DNA from: JBAYIE01 sp041665785
GTDB lineage: Bacteria > Bacteroidota > Bacteroidia > UKL13-3
NCBI GenBank assembly: GCA_041665785.1
Contig: JBAYIE010000012.1
Coordinates: 1-64,000, forward strand
Direction: 5' to 3'
Length of the DNA: 64,000 nucleotides
Positions 15,576 to 24,280 of this stretch are shown piece by piece. Below the pieces are notes generated by a model. It saw only the letters and a list, made by a program, of their open reading frames with translations, had not been told where the DNA came from and did not search any database. The position numbers and the translations under genes were made by a program. The first letter of the stretch is position 1. Every line of letters starts with the position of its first letter.

Positions 15576-16736
15576 ATGATAGGAGACCCGCTTAAACACA
15601 AGATCCTGTATGTGGACGACGAACCGGACAATCTGGTTGTATTTAAATCCGCATTCAGGCGCTTCTATGAAGTACTCACTGTAGCTACTCCGGATGAGGC
15701 TCTGGAAAAATGCAGAGATGAACATATCTCTATTATCATCACCGACCAACGCATGCCGGGGATGACCGGCGTTGAATTGCTTAAAACCATTCCGGCCGAA
15801 CAGGATGTTATTCGTATGGTTCTCACCGGTTTCAGTGATGTGGAAGCCATTATTGAGGCCATTAATTCAGGAAAGGTGTATAAATACATTACCAAACCCT
15901 GGGATAAAAACGACCTCAAGTTTACCATCGATAATGCCATTGAAGCGCTGGAACTCCGGCTCAGCAACAAAACCCTGGTTCAGGAACTGCGCGAAGCCAA
16001 CGAACAACTGGAGCAGAAGGTATTGGACCGAACGCGGGAAATTCAGCATCAAAAGGAAGAAATTGAGCTGCAGAAAAAGATCATCGAAGACGAAAAAATA
16101 AAATCTGATAGCCTCCTTTTAAATATCCTGCCTGATGAAATAGCTGAAGAGCTTAAACTTACCGGTGAAGCAAAAGCACGACGGTACAATGAGGTAACCG
16201 TATTGTTCAGTGATTTTAAAGACTTTACTTCTATATCGGAAAATTGTTCCGCCGAAGATCTGGTGCATGAGTTGAATGAATGTTTCAGCGCATTCGATGA
16301 TATCATTGAAAAATTTGATCTCGAAAAAATAAAAACCATAGGTGATGCTTATATGTGTGCCGGTGGTTTGCCTGTTCCCGACAAATTCAGTACACATCGC
16401 GTTGTGCTTGCAGCCGTTGAAATGCAACAGTACCTCGATAAGCGAAAAGCCGAAAAACCCGATTCTTTACTGTTTCAATTGCGTATTGGAATTCATACCG
16501 GACCGGTAATTGCTGGTGTGGTAGGCAAGAAAAAATTTGCTTACGACATTTGGGGCGATACGGTAAACATAGCCGCACGCATGGAAAGCAGCGGAGAACC
16601 CGGTCGAATCAATATCTCCTCCTCTACCTACGAACTGATCAAAAATCATTTTGAATGTCAGGCCCGGGGTAAAGTAGTTGCCAAAGGCAAAGGCGAACTG
16701 GATATGTTTTTTGTGGTAAAAGAAAAATCCCAATAG
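15576..16736 (+). CDS. Receiver domain-class III adenylate cyclase
   Basis: 386 residues. The receiver (1-125) has Asp14/Asp15, phospho-acceptor Asp57 (IIITDQRMP), Thr84 and Lys107. A coiled coil (about 130-180) leads to the cyclase transducer LLNILPDEIAEELK and a class III catalytic domain (205-380). Catalytic residues are complete: metal-binding Asp213 (LFSDFKDF) and Asp257 (IGDAYM), and transition-state Asn331 and Arg335 (GDTVNIAARMES). The purine-selecting pair Lys253 and Asp324 is the ATP type, so cAMP is the expected product. It is cytoplasmic. First gene of the array; phosphorylation of Asp57 by the downstream kinases would plausibly set cAMP output. It is the only cyclase in the window. 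Confidence 0.93.
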   Translation: MIGDPLKHKILYVDDEPDNLVVFKSAFRRFYEVLTVATPDEALEKCRDEHISIIITDQRMPGMTGVELLKTIPAEQDVIRMVLTGFSDVEAIIEAINSGKVYKYITKPWDKNDLKFTIDNAIEALELRLSNKTLVQELREANEQLEQKVLDRTREIQHQKEEIELQKKIIEDEKIKSDSLLLNILPDEIAEELKLTGEAKARRYNEVTVLFSDFKDFTSISENCSAEDLVHELNECFSAFDDIIEKFDLEKIKTIGDAYMCAGGLPVPDKFSTHRVVLAAVEMQQYLDKRKAEKPDSLLFQLRIGIHTGPVIAGVVGKKKFAYDIWGDTVNIAARMESSGEPGRINISSSTYELIKNHFECQARGKVVAKGKGELDMFFVVKEKSQ

Positions 16737-16816
16737 GCAGCAGACCCTGATGCTGTTATAATTCCTGGTATATAACCCGGTTCAAAAAAACCGGTTCACA
16801 CATAAACTGTTTCCTT
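16737..16816 (+). other. 80-nt gap with small hairpin between cyclase and first hybrid kinase
   Basis: The only sizeable gap within the array (others are 1-6 nt, or 4 nt before the last gene). It contains a 6-bp stem CCGGTT/AACCGG around CAAAAA without a T run. It may tune or process the transcript between the cyclase and the kinases; no promoter is obvious. Confidence 0.4.
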
Positions 16817-19294
16817 ATGGAGTTAGAGAATCTAAAGCCACGGGTTTTGTATGTAGATGATGAACAGGAAAACCTGTTGGTCTTTCGCTCTACGTTTCGC
16901 CGTTATTTTGATATTTTGACCGCTAATTCTGCCAGCGAAGCCGGCAATCTGTTGCTGGATCAGGTTGTGGATGTGATTATTTCCGATCAGCGCATGCCGG
17001 ATATGTCGGGTGTTGATTTTCTGAAAAGTTTGCCCGATACCCAAAATAATATCCGCATCATCATGACCGGTTACAGCGATATCGGAGCTGTGGTGGATGC
17101 TCTGAATTCGGGTAAAATTTATAAATACATACCCAAACCCTGGGAGAAAGACTCGCTGCTCGATATGATTACCGATGCAGTAAGTCATTTACAGGAAATC
17201 CGAAACCTACCGGAGCATACAAGACCTGCACAGCGCAAAGAAAGTTCAGTTGTTAATGAGTCGGAGGAAATTCAATTGCTCAAAAAGCAAGTGGAGGAAT
17301 CCAAAAAAAACCTGCATCTGTTGGGCGAAATCGGTCAGGAGATTTCATCGACCCTCGACATGAATTCTATACTCAACGCAGTATACGAAAATGTGAATCA
17401 ACTGATGGATGCTTATACATTTGGTATCGGAATATACAATGCCGAAGAAAGCACCATCGATTATCAGCTGGCCATTGAAAACGGCGTTCGGTTCAAACCT
17501 TACACGCGCTCCATGGAAGAAAAGGATCAGTTTCCGGTATGGTGTATCGAAAACCGTAAAGAAGTTTTTATAAACGATGTTGAAAAAGAATACGTGCGGT
17601 ACATACGTAATTATGAGCATAGCGAAAAGGTAGCCGCCGATCTGGAAGATGGAAGCAAATGGTCGGTAGCACACTCCATTATTTATATGCCTTTGATGGT
17701 CAAAGAAAAAATCATCGGTCTAATAACTGTTCAATCCAACAACAAAGATGCTTACAGCGAATATCATTTAAACACCCTGCGCAATATTGCCATTTATGTG
17801 GCAACAGCACTTGAAAATGCCAAGGCATATAAGGAAATCGAAGAAAAAAAGGAAGAAATAGAAAAGAAGAAAACCGAACTGGAGTTGCGCGTAAAGGAAA
17901 GAACCGAACAGCTCAAACACCAGAAAGACGAACTGGAAGAGACCTTCAGCAAGTTGAAACTCTTAACGGAAATCGGTCAGGAAATTTCCTCCACGCTCAA
18001 TCTGGATACCATCCTCAATACTATTTACGAAAACATCAATAACCTGATGGATGCTACCGTTTTCGGAATTGGAATTTACCATGCCGATGAAGAGATTATT
18101 GAATACCGCCTGGCCATCGAAAACGGGCTTCGTTATCAACCTTACACAAGAAGCATGGAAGATAAAAACCAGTTTCCGGTATGGTGCATTGAAAACAAGA
18201 GTGAAATTTTTATCAACGATGTAGCAAAAGATTCGGGTAAATACCTGAACGAAGAATTAAATGGCATTGTTGAAGCGCCGTTGCTTGAAGATGGAACCCG
18301 GGCTAAAATCCCTACTTCGCTTATTTATATTCCGTTGCTTTTCGATAACAAACCCATTGGTGTCCTCACTGTTCAGAGTTACCGCAAATATGCATATAAC
18401 CCATATCATCTCGATTTCCTCAGGTCGCTGGCAACCTATATAACTACAGCCATTCAGAATGCAGGGTCGTATCAAAAAATGACCGCAGCCTTTGAACAGC
18501 TCAAATCGGCTCAAACCAAACTGGTAGAATCTGAAAAAATGGCATCCCTGGGTGTATTAACTGCAGGAGTTGCACACGAAATCAACAATCCGGTTAATTT
18601 TATTTCAGGAGGCATTCAATCTCTGGACGATAATTATGCCGACCTCAAGAATTTGGTGGAACTGATGCTTCAATATATCCGGAAGCCTGACGAAACTTTG
18701 CAAAAAACAATTCTCGAAAAAGAGAAACAACTGCAACTGGAACAATTGCTGCCGGAGATGGAAGCCTTGATTGAAAGTGTGAAACACGGAGCAAAACGTA
18801 CTTCGGATATTGTGAAAGGACTTCGGAATTTTTCGCGTCTGGATGAAGATGACATGAAACGGGCCAGCCTTGAAGAAGGGATCGAAAGTACGCTGGTGAT
18901 TCTCAACAATCAATTAAAAAACAGAATTGAAGTGAAAAGAGATTTCGGAAATATTCCGGAACTGATGTGTTTCCCCGGACAACTCAATCAGGTATTTATG
19001 AATATTCTATACAATGCAGCTGATGCGATCATTGGGAAAGGAGAAATTCACATTAATACCCGGGTTGAAAACAATCAGGTGAAAATAAGTTTTGCCGACA
19101 GCGGTTCTGGTATGCCGGAAGAAATTCGCGCACATATTTTCGAACCCTTTTTTACCACAAAACCGGTAGGAAAAGGTACCGGTCTCGGCTTATCCATTGC
19201 ATACGGAATAATAGAAAAACACAAAGGTTCAATTGAGGTGGAAAGTGAACCGGGTAAAGGAACTACATTTAAAATAACCCTTCCTGTAAAATAA
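16817..19294 (+). CDS. Hybrid kinase 1 of 8: REC-GAF-GAF-histidine kinase (GAF type I)
   Basis: 825 residues, no membrane segment or signal peptide, hence cytoplasmic. REC (8-125) has Asp14/15, phospho-acceptor Asp57, Thr84 and Lys107. GAF1 is at about 172-338 and GAF2 at about 385-552, each entered through a LLxEIGQEISSTL helix and joined by a charged coiled coil (340-380). The DHp domain has GVAHEINNP with His587; the HExxN pattern fits combined kinase and phosphatase activity. The ATPase part has N-box Asn733, DSGSG (761), FEPFFTT and GKGTGLGLS (785). Both GAFs carry the VWCIEN motif. The protein has an input receiver but no DNA-binding or enzymatic output, so its phosphoryl group must go to its own or a neighbouring receiver. 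Confidence 0.95.
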   Translation: MELENLKPRVLYVDDEQENLLVFRSTFRRYFDILTANSASEAGNLLLDQVVDVIISDQRMPDMSGVDFLKSLPDTQNNIRIIMTGYSDIGAVVDALNSGKIYKYIPKPWEKDSLLDMITDAVSHLQEIRNLPEHTRPAQRKESSVVNESEEIQLLKKQVEESKKNLHLLGEIGQEISSTLDMNSILNAVYENVNQLMDAYTFGIGIYNAEESTIDYQLAIENGVRFKPYTRSMEEKDQFPVWCIENRKEVFINDVEKEYVRYIRNYEHSEKVAADLEDGSKWSVAHSIIYMPLMVKEKIIGLITVQSNNKDAYSEYHLNTLRNIAIYVATALENAKAYKEIEEKKEEIEKKKTELELRVKERTEQLKHQKDELEETFSKLKLLTEIGQEISSTLNLDTILNTIYENINNLMDATVFGIGIYHADEEIIEYRLAIENGLRYQPYTRSMEDKNQFPVWCIENKSEIFINDVAKDSGKYLNEELNGIVEAPLLEDGTRAKIPTSLIYIPLLFDNKPIGVLTVQSYRKYAYNPYHLDFLRSLATYITTAIQNAGSYQKMTAAFEQLKSAQTKLVESEKMASLGVLTAGVAHEINNPVNFISGGIQSLDDNYADLKNLVELMLQYIRKPDETLQKTILEKEKQLQLEQLLPEMEALIESVKHGAKRTSDIVKGLRNFSRLDEDDMKRASLEEGIESTLVILNNQLKNRIEVKRDFGNIPELMCFPGQLNQVFMNILYNAADAIIGKGEIHINTRVENNQVKISFADSGSGMPEEIRAHIFEPFFTTKPVGKGTGLGLSIAYGIIEKHKGSIEVESEPGKGTTFKITLPVK

Positions 19295-19298
19295 TTGG

Positions 19299-21794
19299 AT
19301 GATGAATACGAATCCCAAAATATTATATGTTGATGATGAGGAAGAAAATTTACTGGTCTTCCAATCATCTTTCCGAAGGCAATTTGAAATAGAAACAGCC
19401 CGCACCATGATGGAAGCGGATGAACTGCTGAAGGCAACCGAATTCGATATTGTCATTTCGGATCAACGGATGCCGGGTAAAACCGGTGTCGAGTTTTTAA
19501 AATCACTGCCTGCCGAACACAACAATATTCGTATGATCATGACCGGATACAGCGATATTGAAGCTGTAATTGACGCATTGAATACCGGTCGCATTCATCA
19601 ATACATACGCAAACCCTGGAAGAAAGAGGAACTGGGAAAAACACTGGAAGAAGCACTTAAAAACAGAAGACCGAAAGAACAACATTCAGTAACCGGCGTT
19701 GTAGCAAACAATAAAGCTATCCAAACAAATCCAATAGCTGAGTCTAGCCAGGTAGAAGAGTTAAAATCCGATGTCGAATCCCTGAAATCGCAACTGAGCG
19801 AAGCCTATGAAAATATACAACTGCTGAGTCAGATCGGTCAGGAAATAACATCTACCCTGAATCTGGAAGATATTCTGACCACTGTTTATGAAAATGTAAA
19901 CGAACTGATGGATGCCAGTGTATTCGGAATCGGAATATACAACGCATCCAGTCAAACCATCGATTATCAGCTGGCGATCGAAAAAGGGAAACGGTATCAA
20001 CCCTATAGCCGGTCGATGGAAGATAAAAACCAATTTCCGGTATGGTGCATTGAAAACAAAAAGGAAATCTTTATCAACGATGTAAATCTGGAATCTGAAA
20101 AATACCTGAAAGGGAAAGCTAAACTCAATATCGATACATCTTTGCTTGAAGACGGTACATTAGCTGATACACCGGTTTCGCTCATTTATATTCCCTTGCT
20201 GGTTAAAGACAAAATAATCGGTATACTTTCTGTGCAGTCGTTTAAAACCAATGCGTATAATGAGTACCACCTGAATACCATACGGAATATTGCCATCTAT
20301 GTAGCCACAGCGCTCGAAAACGCTATTGCCTATAAACAAATTGAAGAACAAAAGGAAGAGATCGGAAAAAAGAAGGATGAATTGGAACAAAAAGTGGAAG
20401 AGCGGACTGAACAGTTGCGCTTCCAGAAAGACGAATTGGAAGACACGTTCAGTAAACTAAAACTGCTCACGGAAATCGGCCAGGAAATAACTTCAACGCT
20501 TCATCTGGACACCATTTTGAATACCGTTTATGAAAATGTAAACAACCTGATGGATGCCAGCATTTTTGGAATTGGGATTTACGACGAACACACAGAAACC
20601 ATCAATTACCGGCTGGCCATTGAAAACGGCAAAAGGTATCAACCATATTCCCGTACCATGGAAGATAAGAATCAACTTCCGGTCTGGTGCATTGAAAAAA
20701 GAAAAGAAATATTCATCAATGATATCTATAAAGAGTATACACGTTATATCAGTCAGTATAAGGATATTGATAAAACAGCAGTACTGGAAGATGGAACCAA
20801 GTTTGCTGATCCGGTATCCTTTATTTACATCCCCCTGCTCTTCAACAACAAGCCTATTGGAGTAATTACGGTACAGAGCTTTCGTAAATATGCTTACAAT
20901 CAATATCACCTGGATATTTTAAGGTCGCTGGCTTCATACATAACCACTGCTATTCAGAATGCACATTCGTATCAAAAGATGACGGAAGCTTTTGAACAAT
21001 TAAAATCGGCTCAGACCAAGTTGGTTGAATCCGAAAAAATGGCATCGCTGGGAGTCCTTACTGCGGGTGTTGCACATGAGATAAATAATCCGGTCAATTT
21101 TATTTCAGGTGGCATTCAGTCGTTGGAAGAAGATTACAGGGATCTGGAAAATCTTATGCAACTCTTGTTGGAGTATCATGAAAAGCCCACTGAAACTTTA
21201 AAGAAATCAATTGAGATCAGGAAGAAGGAATTGCAATTGCATAAAATGATGCCTGAAATTGAGTCGCTTATCTTAAGTATAAAAAATGGAGCCGACCGTA
21301 CTGCAGAAATTGTGAAAGGGTTACGAAATTTTTCGCGTCTGGATGAAGACGATATGAAGATGGCCAATCTGGAAGAAGGACTTGACAGCACCCTGGTTAT
21401 TCTGAACAATCAATTGAAGAACCGGATTGAAATCGAAAAACAATACGGCCAGATTCCGGAGTTGCAATGCTTCCCGGGTCAGTTGAATCAGGTGTTTATG
21501 AATTTGATTTACAATGCTGCCGATGCCATAAAAGAGAAAGGAAAAATAACCATCAAAACAGGCGTTGAAGTAAATAACGTGTTCGTTTCAATTTCTGATA
21601 CCGGAAGTGGAATGCCGGAAGAAATCCGATCCCGCATTTTCGAACCCTTCTTTACAACCAAAGCGGTCGGTAAAGGAACCGGTCTTGGTTTATCCATCGC
21701 TTATGGAATCATCGAAAAACACAAAGGTTCAATTGCCGTAGAAAGCGAACCCGGACAAGGAACCACATTTACCATTACACTTCCAGTAAAATAA
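19299..21794 (+). CDS. Hybrid kinase 2 of 8: REC-GAF-GAF-histidine kinase (GAF type I)
   Basis: 831 residues, begins 4 nt after kinase 1 (ATGATG, either start possible). Receiver phospho-acceptor Asp55 (IVISDQRMP); DHp His593; N-box NAADAI, DTGSG and GKGTGLGLS intact. Both GAFs are type I, with RYQPYSR, PVWCIEN/K and an added loop ending LEDGT before the LIYIPLL strand. The kinase core is nearly the same as in kinase 1 at protein level. Across 38 codons around the H-box the two proteins are identical, yet 20 codons differ synonymously (18512-18625 versus 21012-21125), which points to an old duplication under strong selection rather than recent copying. Confidence 0.95.
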   Translation: MMNTNPKILYVDDEEENLLVFQSSFRRQFEIETARTMMEADELLKATEFDIVISDQRMPGKTGVEFLKSLPAEHNNIRMIMTGYSDIEAVIDALNTGRIHQYIRKPWKKEELGKTLEEALKNRRPKEQHSVTGVVANNKAIQTNPIAESSQVEELKSDVESLKSQLSEAYENIQLLSQIGQEITSTLNLEDILTTVYENVNELMDASVFGIGIYNASSQTIDYQLAIEKGKRYQPYSRSMEDKNQFPVWCIENKKEIFINDVNLESEKYLKGKAKLNIDTSLLEDGTLADTPVSLIYIPLLVKDKIIGILSVQSFKTNAYNEYHLNTIRNIAIYVATALENAIAYKQIEEQKEEIGKKKDELEQKVEERTEQLRFQKDELEDTFSKLKLLTEIGQEITSTLHLDTILNTVYENVNNLMDASIFGIGIYDEHTETINYRLAIENGKRYQPYSRTMEDKNQLPVWCIEKRKEIFINDIYKEYTRYISQYKDIDKTAVLEDGTKFADPVSFIYIPLLFNNKPIGVITVQSFRKYAYNQYHLDILRSLASYITTAIQNAHSYQKMTEAFEQLKSAQTKLVESEKMASLGVLTAGVAHEINNPVNFISGGIQSLEEDYRDLENLMQLLLEYHEKPTETLKKSIEIRKKELQLHKMMPEIESLILSIKNGADRTAEIVKGLRNFSRLDEDDMKMANLEEGLDSTLVILNNQLKNRIEIEKQYGQIPELQCFPGQLNQVFMNLIYNAADAIKEKGKITIKTGVEVNNVFVSISDTGSGMPEEIRSRIFEPFFTTKAVGKGTGLGLSIAYGIIEKHKGSIAVESEPGQGTTFTITLPVK

Positions 21795-21800
21795 ACCTCC

Positions 21801-24278
21801 ATGCAATCAGAAGATATAAAACCGAAAGTCCTGTATATTGATGATGAAGAAGACAACCTGCATGTTTTCAGATCATCATTCCGTAGAAACTACGATATCG
21901 TAACTGCCTTGTCGCCTTCTGAAGGAAGATTGTTACTGAACGATCAGTCTTTTGACTTGATTATTTCCGATCAGCGAATGCCCAAGCAAAACGGTATTGA
22001 ATTTTTATCGAGCCTGCCCGATGAACCGGAAAATATCCGTATGATTCTGACCGGTTACAGCGACCTTGAAGTGGTAATTGATGCCCTTAATACCGGAAAG
22101 ATTCACAAGTATATCACCAAGCCCTGGAAAAGGGACGACCTACTAAAAGTATTGGAAGATGCAATTGATCAGTTGAAAGCCCGTAAAAACCAAAAAGAAC
22201 ACCGGGAAATGAGTGCCCTGCTCCATACTCCGGGTGTCAATATTGATCAGGATGTGCGTTCAAGGATCACGCATCTGGAAGAAGATAATATTGCACTTAA
22301 CCTGAAGGTAGATGAAGCCTATAAAAACATCCGGCTTTTAAGTGACCTTGGACAAGACATCCTTGCCAACCTCACCATCGAATCAATTATTGAGAGTGCT
22401 TATAAAAATGTAAACGCATTGATGGATGCCACCGTTTTCGGAATCGGTGTGGTCAATCACGAAGAAAACAGAATAGAGTTTAAGGGACTTATGGAGAAAG
22501 GAAACAAAATTCCTTTCGCCGTATTCTCACTGACTGAAGATACCCGGGTGGGAGTCTGGTGTTTTAAAAATCAAAAAGAAGTGTTCATCAATGACTACCA
22601 CACCGAATACAACAAATACACAAAATCAAAATCAAAACCGGTTGCAGGAGATGACCCTGAGTCGTTGCTCTATCTGCCAATAACAGATAAAAACGGAGCA
22701 ATTGGAGTAATAACTGCTCAAAGCTTTAAGAAAAATGCCTACAACCAGCATCATCTGAATGTGTTGAAAAATATCAGTCTCTTTGTAAGTACAGCACTCG
22801 AAAATGCCCGCGCTTACAGCATGATTGAAGCACAGAAAACTGAAATTGAACAAAAAAATATAGAGCTTGAAGAAAAGGTAAAAAGTAGAACAGAGCAGCT
22901 CGAACAAAAGAATATAGAAATACAACGCGAACACGATGAAGTAGAAGCTACATACAAAAAGGTAGCCTTGCTGAGTGAAATCGGACAGAAAATTACAGCC
23001 ACTTTATCGCTGGATAAGATCAATGAAACCGTTTATGAGAATGTAAATGAACTGATGGATGCTGCTGTTTTTGGAATAGGGATATACAACCCCGGTGAAA
23101 ACAGAATTGAATTTCCCGCAGTAATTGAAAAGGGTGAAAAATTGCCGTTCTCTTTTCAGTCTCTGGAAGATGAGAACCGACTCGCAATTTGGTGTTTCAA
23201 AAACAAGAAGGAAATTATCATCAACGACCGGGATACGGAGTACAACAAATACCTGAAACATATTGCCAAGCCAAAAGCAGGCGACGCATCCGGCTCCCTC
23301 ATCTACCTGCCCCTGATTTCAAAAATAGGAATCATCGGAGTGATCACGGTGCAAAGCTTTAAAAAGCATATTTACAACAATTACCATATTGATATTCTGC
23401 GGTCTCTAGCCACGTATACAACCATCGCTATAGAGAATTCAAATACCTATGGCAAAATGACCAAAGCATTCGAAGAACTAAAGACCGCGCAAATGAAACT
23501 GGTAGAGTCTGAAAAGATGGCATCACTTGGTGTATTGACTGCAGGTGTTGCACATGAAATAAACAATCCGGTTAATTTTATATCTGCCGGAATAGAATCT
23601 CTCCGCTTCAACTATACCGATGTAAAAAACCTGTTGAATATGTATATGCTGCTCAGCCGTGAGCATCAAAAACCGGAGCAATGGACAGCAATAGAAAATT
23701 ATATCCGCGAAATTCAACCGAATGAAACCCTTCAGGAAATAGAAACCTTAATGTCAAGCATTTCGAATGGGGCCAACCGGACTTCAGAGATTGTAAAAGG
23801 ATTGCGGAATTTTACCCGCCTTGATGAAAATGATAAGAAATCGGCCAGCGTAGAAGATGGCATTAGCAGCACACTCGTATTGCTGAACAACAAAATAAAG
23901 GAAAGAATAGAAATTGTGAAAGACTTCGGATCTGTTCCACCTATCGCCTGCTTCCCCGGTCAACTCAATCAGGTTTTCCTGAATATCCTTTACAATGCTG
24001 CAGATGCAATTAGCGGAGAAGGAAAGATTACCATAGTAACCCGTAGGTCGGATAACAACATACTTATTTCTTTTACCGATACCGGTATGGGAATGCCTGA
24101 TCATGTGAAAGAGCACATCTTTGAACCCTTTTATACCACCAAACCTGTAGGTAAAGGAACAGGTCTCGGATTATCCATATCATACGGCATCATCGAAAAA
24201 CACGATGGCGATATTACAGTGGAAAGCCGTCCGGGAATAGGTACAACCTTCACCATAACCCTACCCATACAAGACTGA
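21801..24278 (+). CDS. Hybrid kinase 3 of 8: REC-GAF-GAF-histidine kinase (GAF type II)
   Basis: 825 residues, 6 nt after kinase 2. Receiver Asp57 sits in IISDQRMPKQNG, where most paralogs have a T or S before the Gly, so the surface near the phosphorylation site differs. First of the type II members: both GAFs read EKGNKIPF or EKGEKLPF, then WCFKN, INDxxTEYNKY and a short KPxAGD loop in place of the type I insertion. His585 is in AHEINNP and the following linker is one residue longer than in kinases 1, 2 and 4. The DHp second helix has NFTRLDEND (NFSRLDED in kinases 1, 2 and 4). The ATPase motifs are intact, with DTGMG replacing DSGSG. Confidence 0.95.
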   Translation: MQSEDIKPKVLYIDDEEDNLHVFRSSFRRNYDIVTALSPSEGRLLLNDQSFDLIISDQRMPKQNGIEFLSSLPDEPENIRMILTGYSDLEVVIDALNTGKIHKYITKPWKRDDLLKVLEDAIDQLKARKNQKEHREMSALLHTPGVNIDQDVRSRITHLEEDNIALNLKVDEAYKNIRLLSDLGQDILANLTIESIIESAYKNVNALMDATVFGIGVVNHEENRIEFKGLMEKGNKIPFAVFSLTEDTRVGVWCFKNQKEVFINDYHTEYNKYTKSKSKPVAGDDPESLLYLPITDKNGAIGVITAQSFKKNAYNQHHLNVLKNISLFVSTALENARAYSMIEAQKTEIEQKNIELEEKVKSRTEQLEQKNIEIQREHDEVEATYKKVALLSEIGQKITATLSLDKINETVYENVNELMDAAVFGIGIYNPGENRIEFPAVIEKGEKLPFSFQSLEDENRLAIWCFKNKKEIIINDRDTEYNKYLKHIAKPKAGDASGSLIYLPLISKIGIIGVITVQSFKKHIYNNYHIDILRSLATYTTIAIENSNTYGKMTKAFEELKTAQMKLVESEKMASLGVLTAGVAHEINNPVNFISAGIESLRFNYTDVKNLLNMYMLLSREHQKPEQWTAIENYIREIQPNETLQEIETLMSSISNGANRTSEIVKGLRNFTRLDENDKKSASVEDGISSTLVLLNNKIKERIEIVKDFGSVPPIACFPGQLNQVFLNILYNAADAISGEGKITIVTRRSDNNILISFTDTGMGMPDHVKEHIFEPFYTTKPVGKGTGLGLSISYGIIEKHDGDITVESRPGIGTTFTITLPIQD

Positions 24279-24280
24279 TT

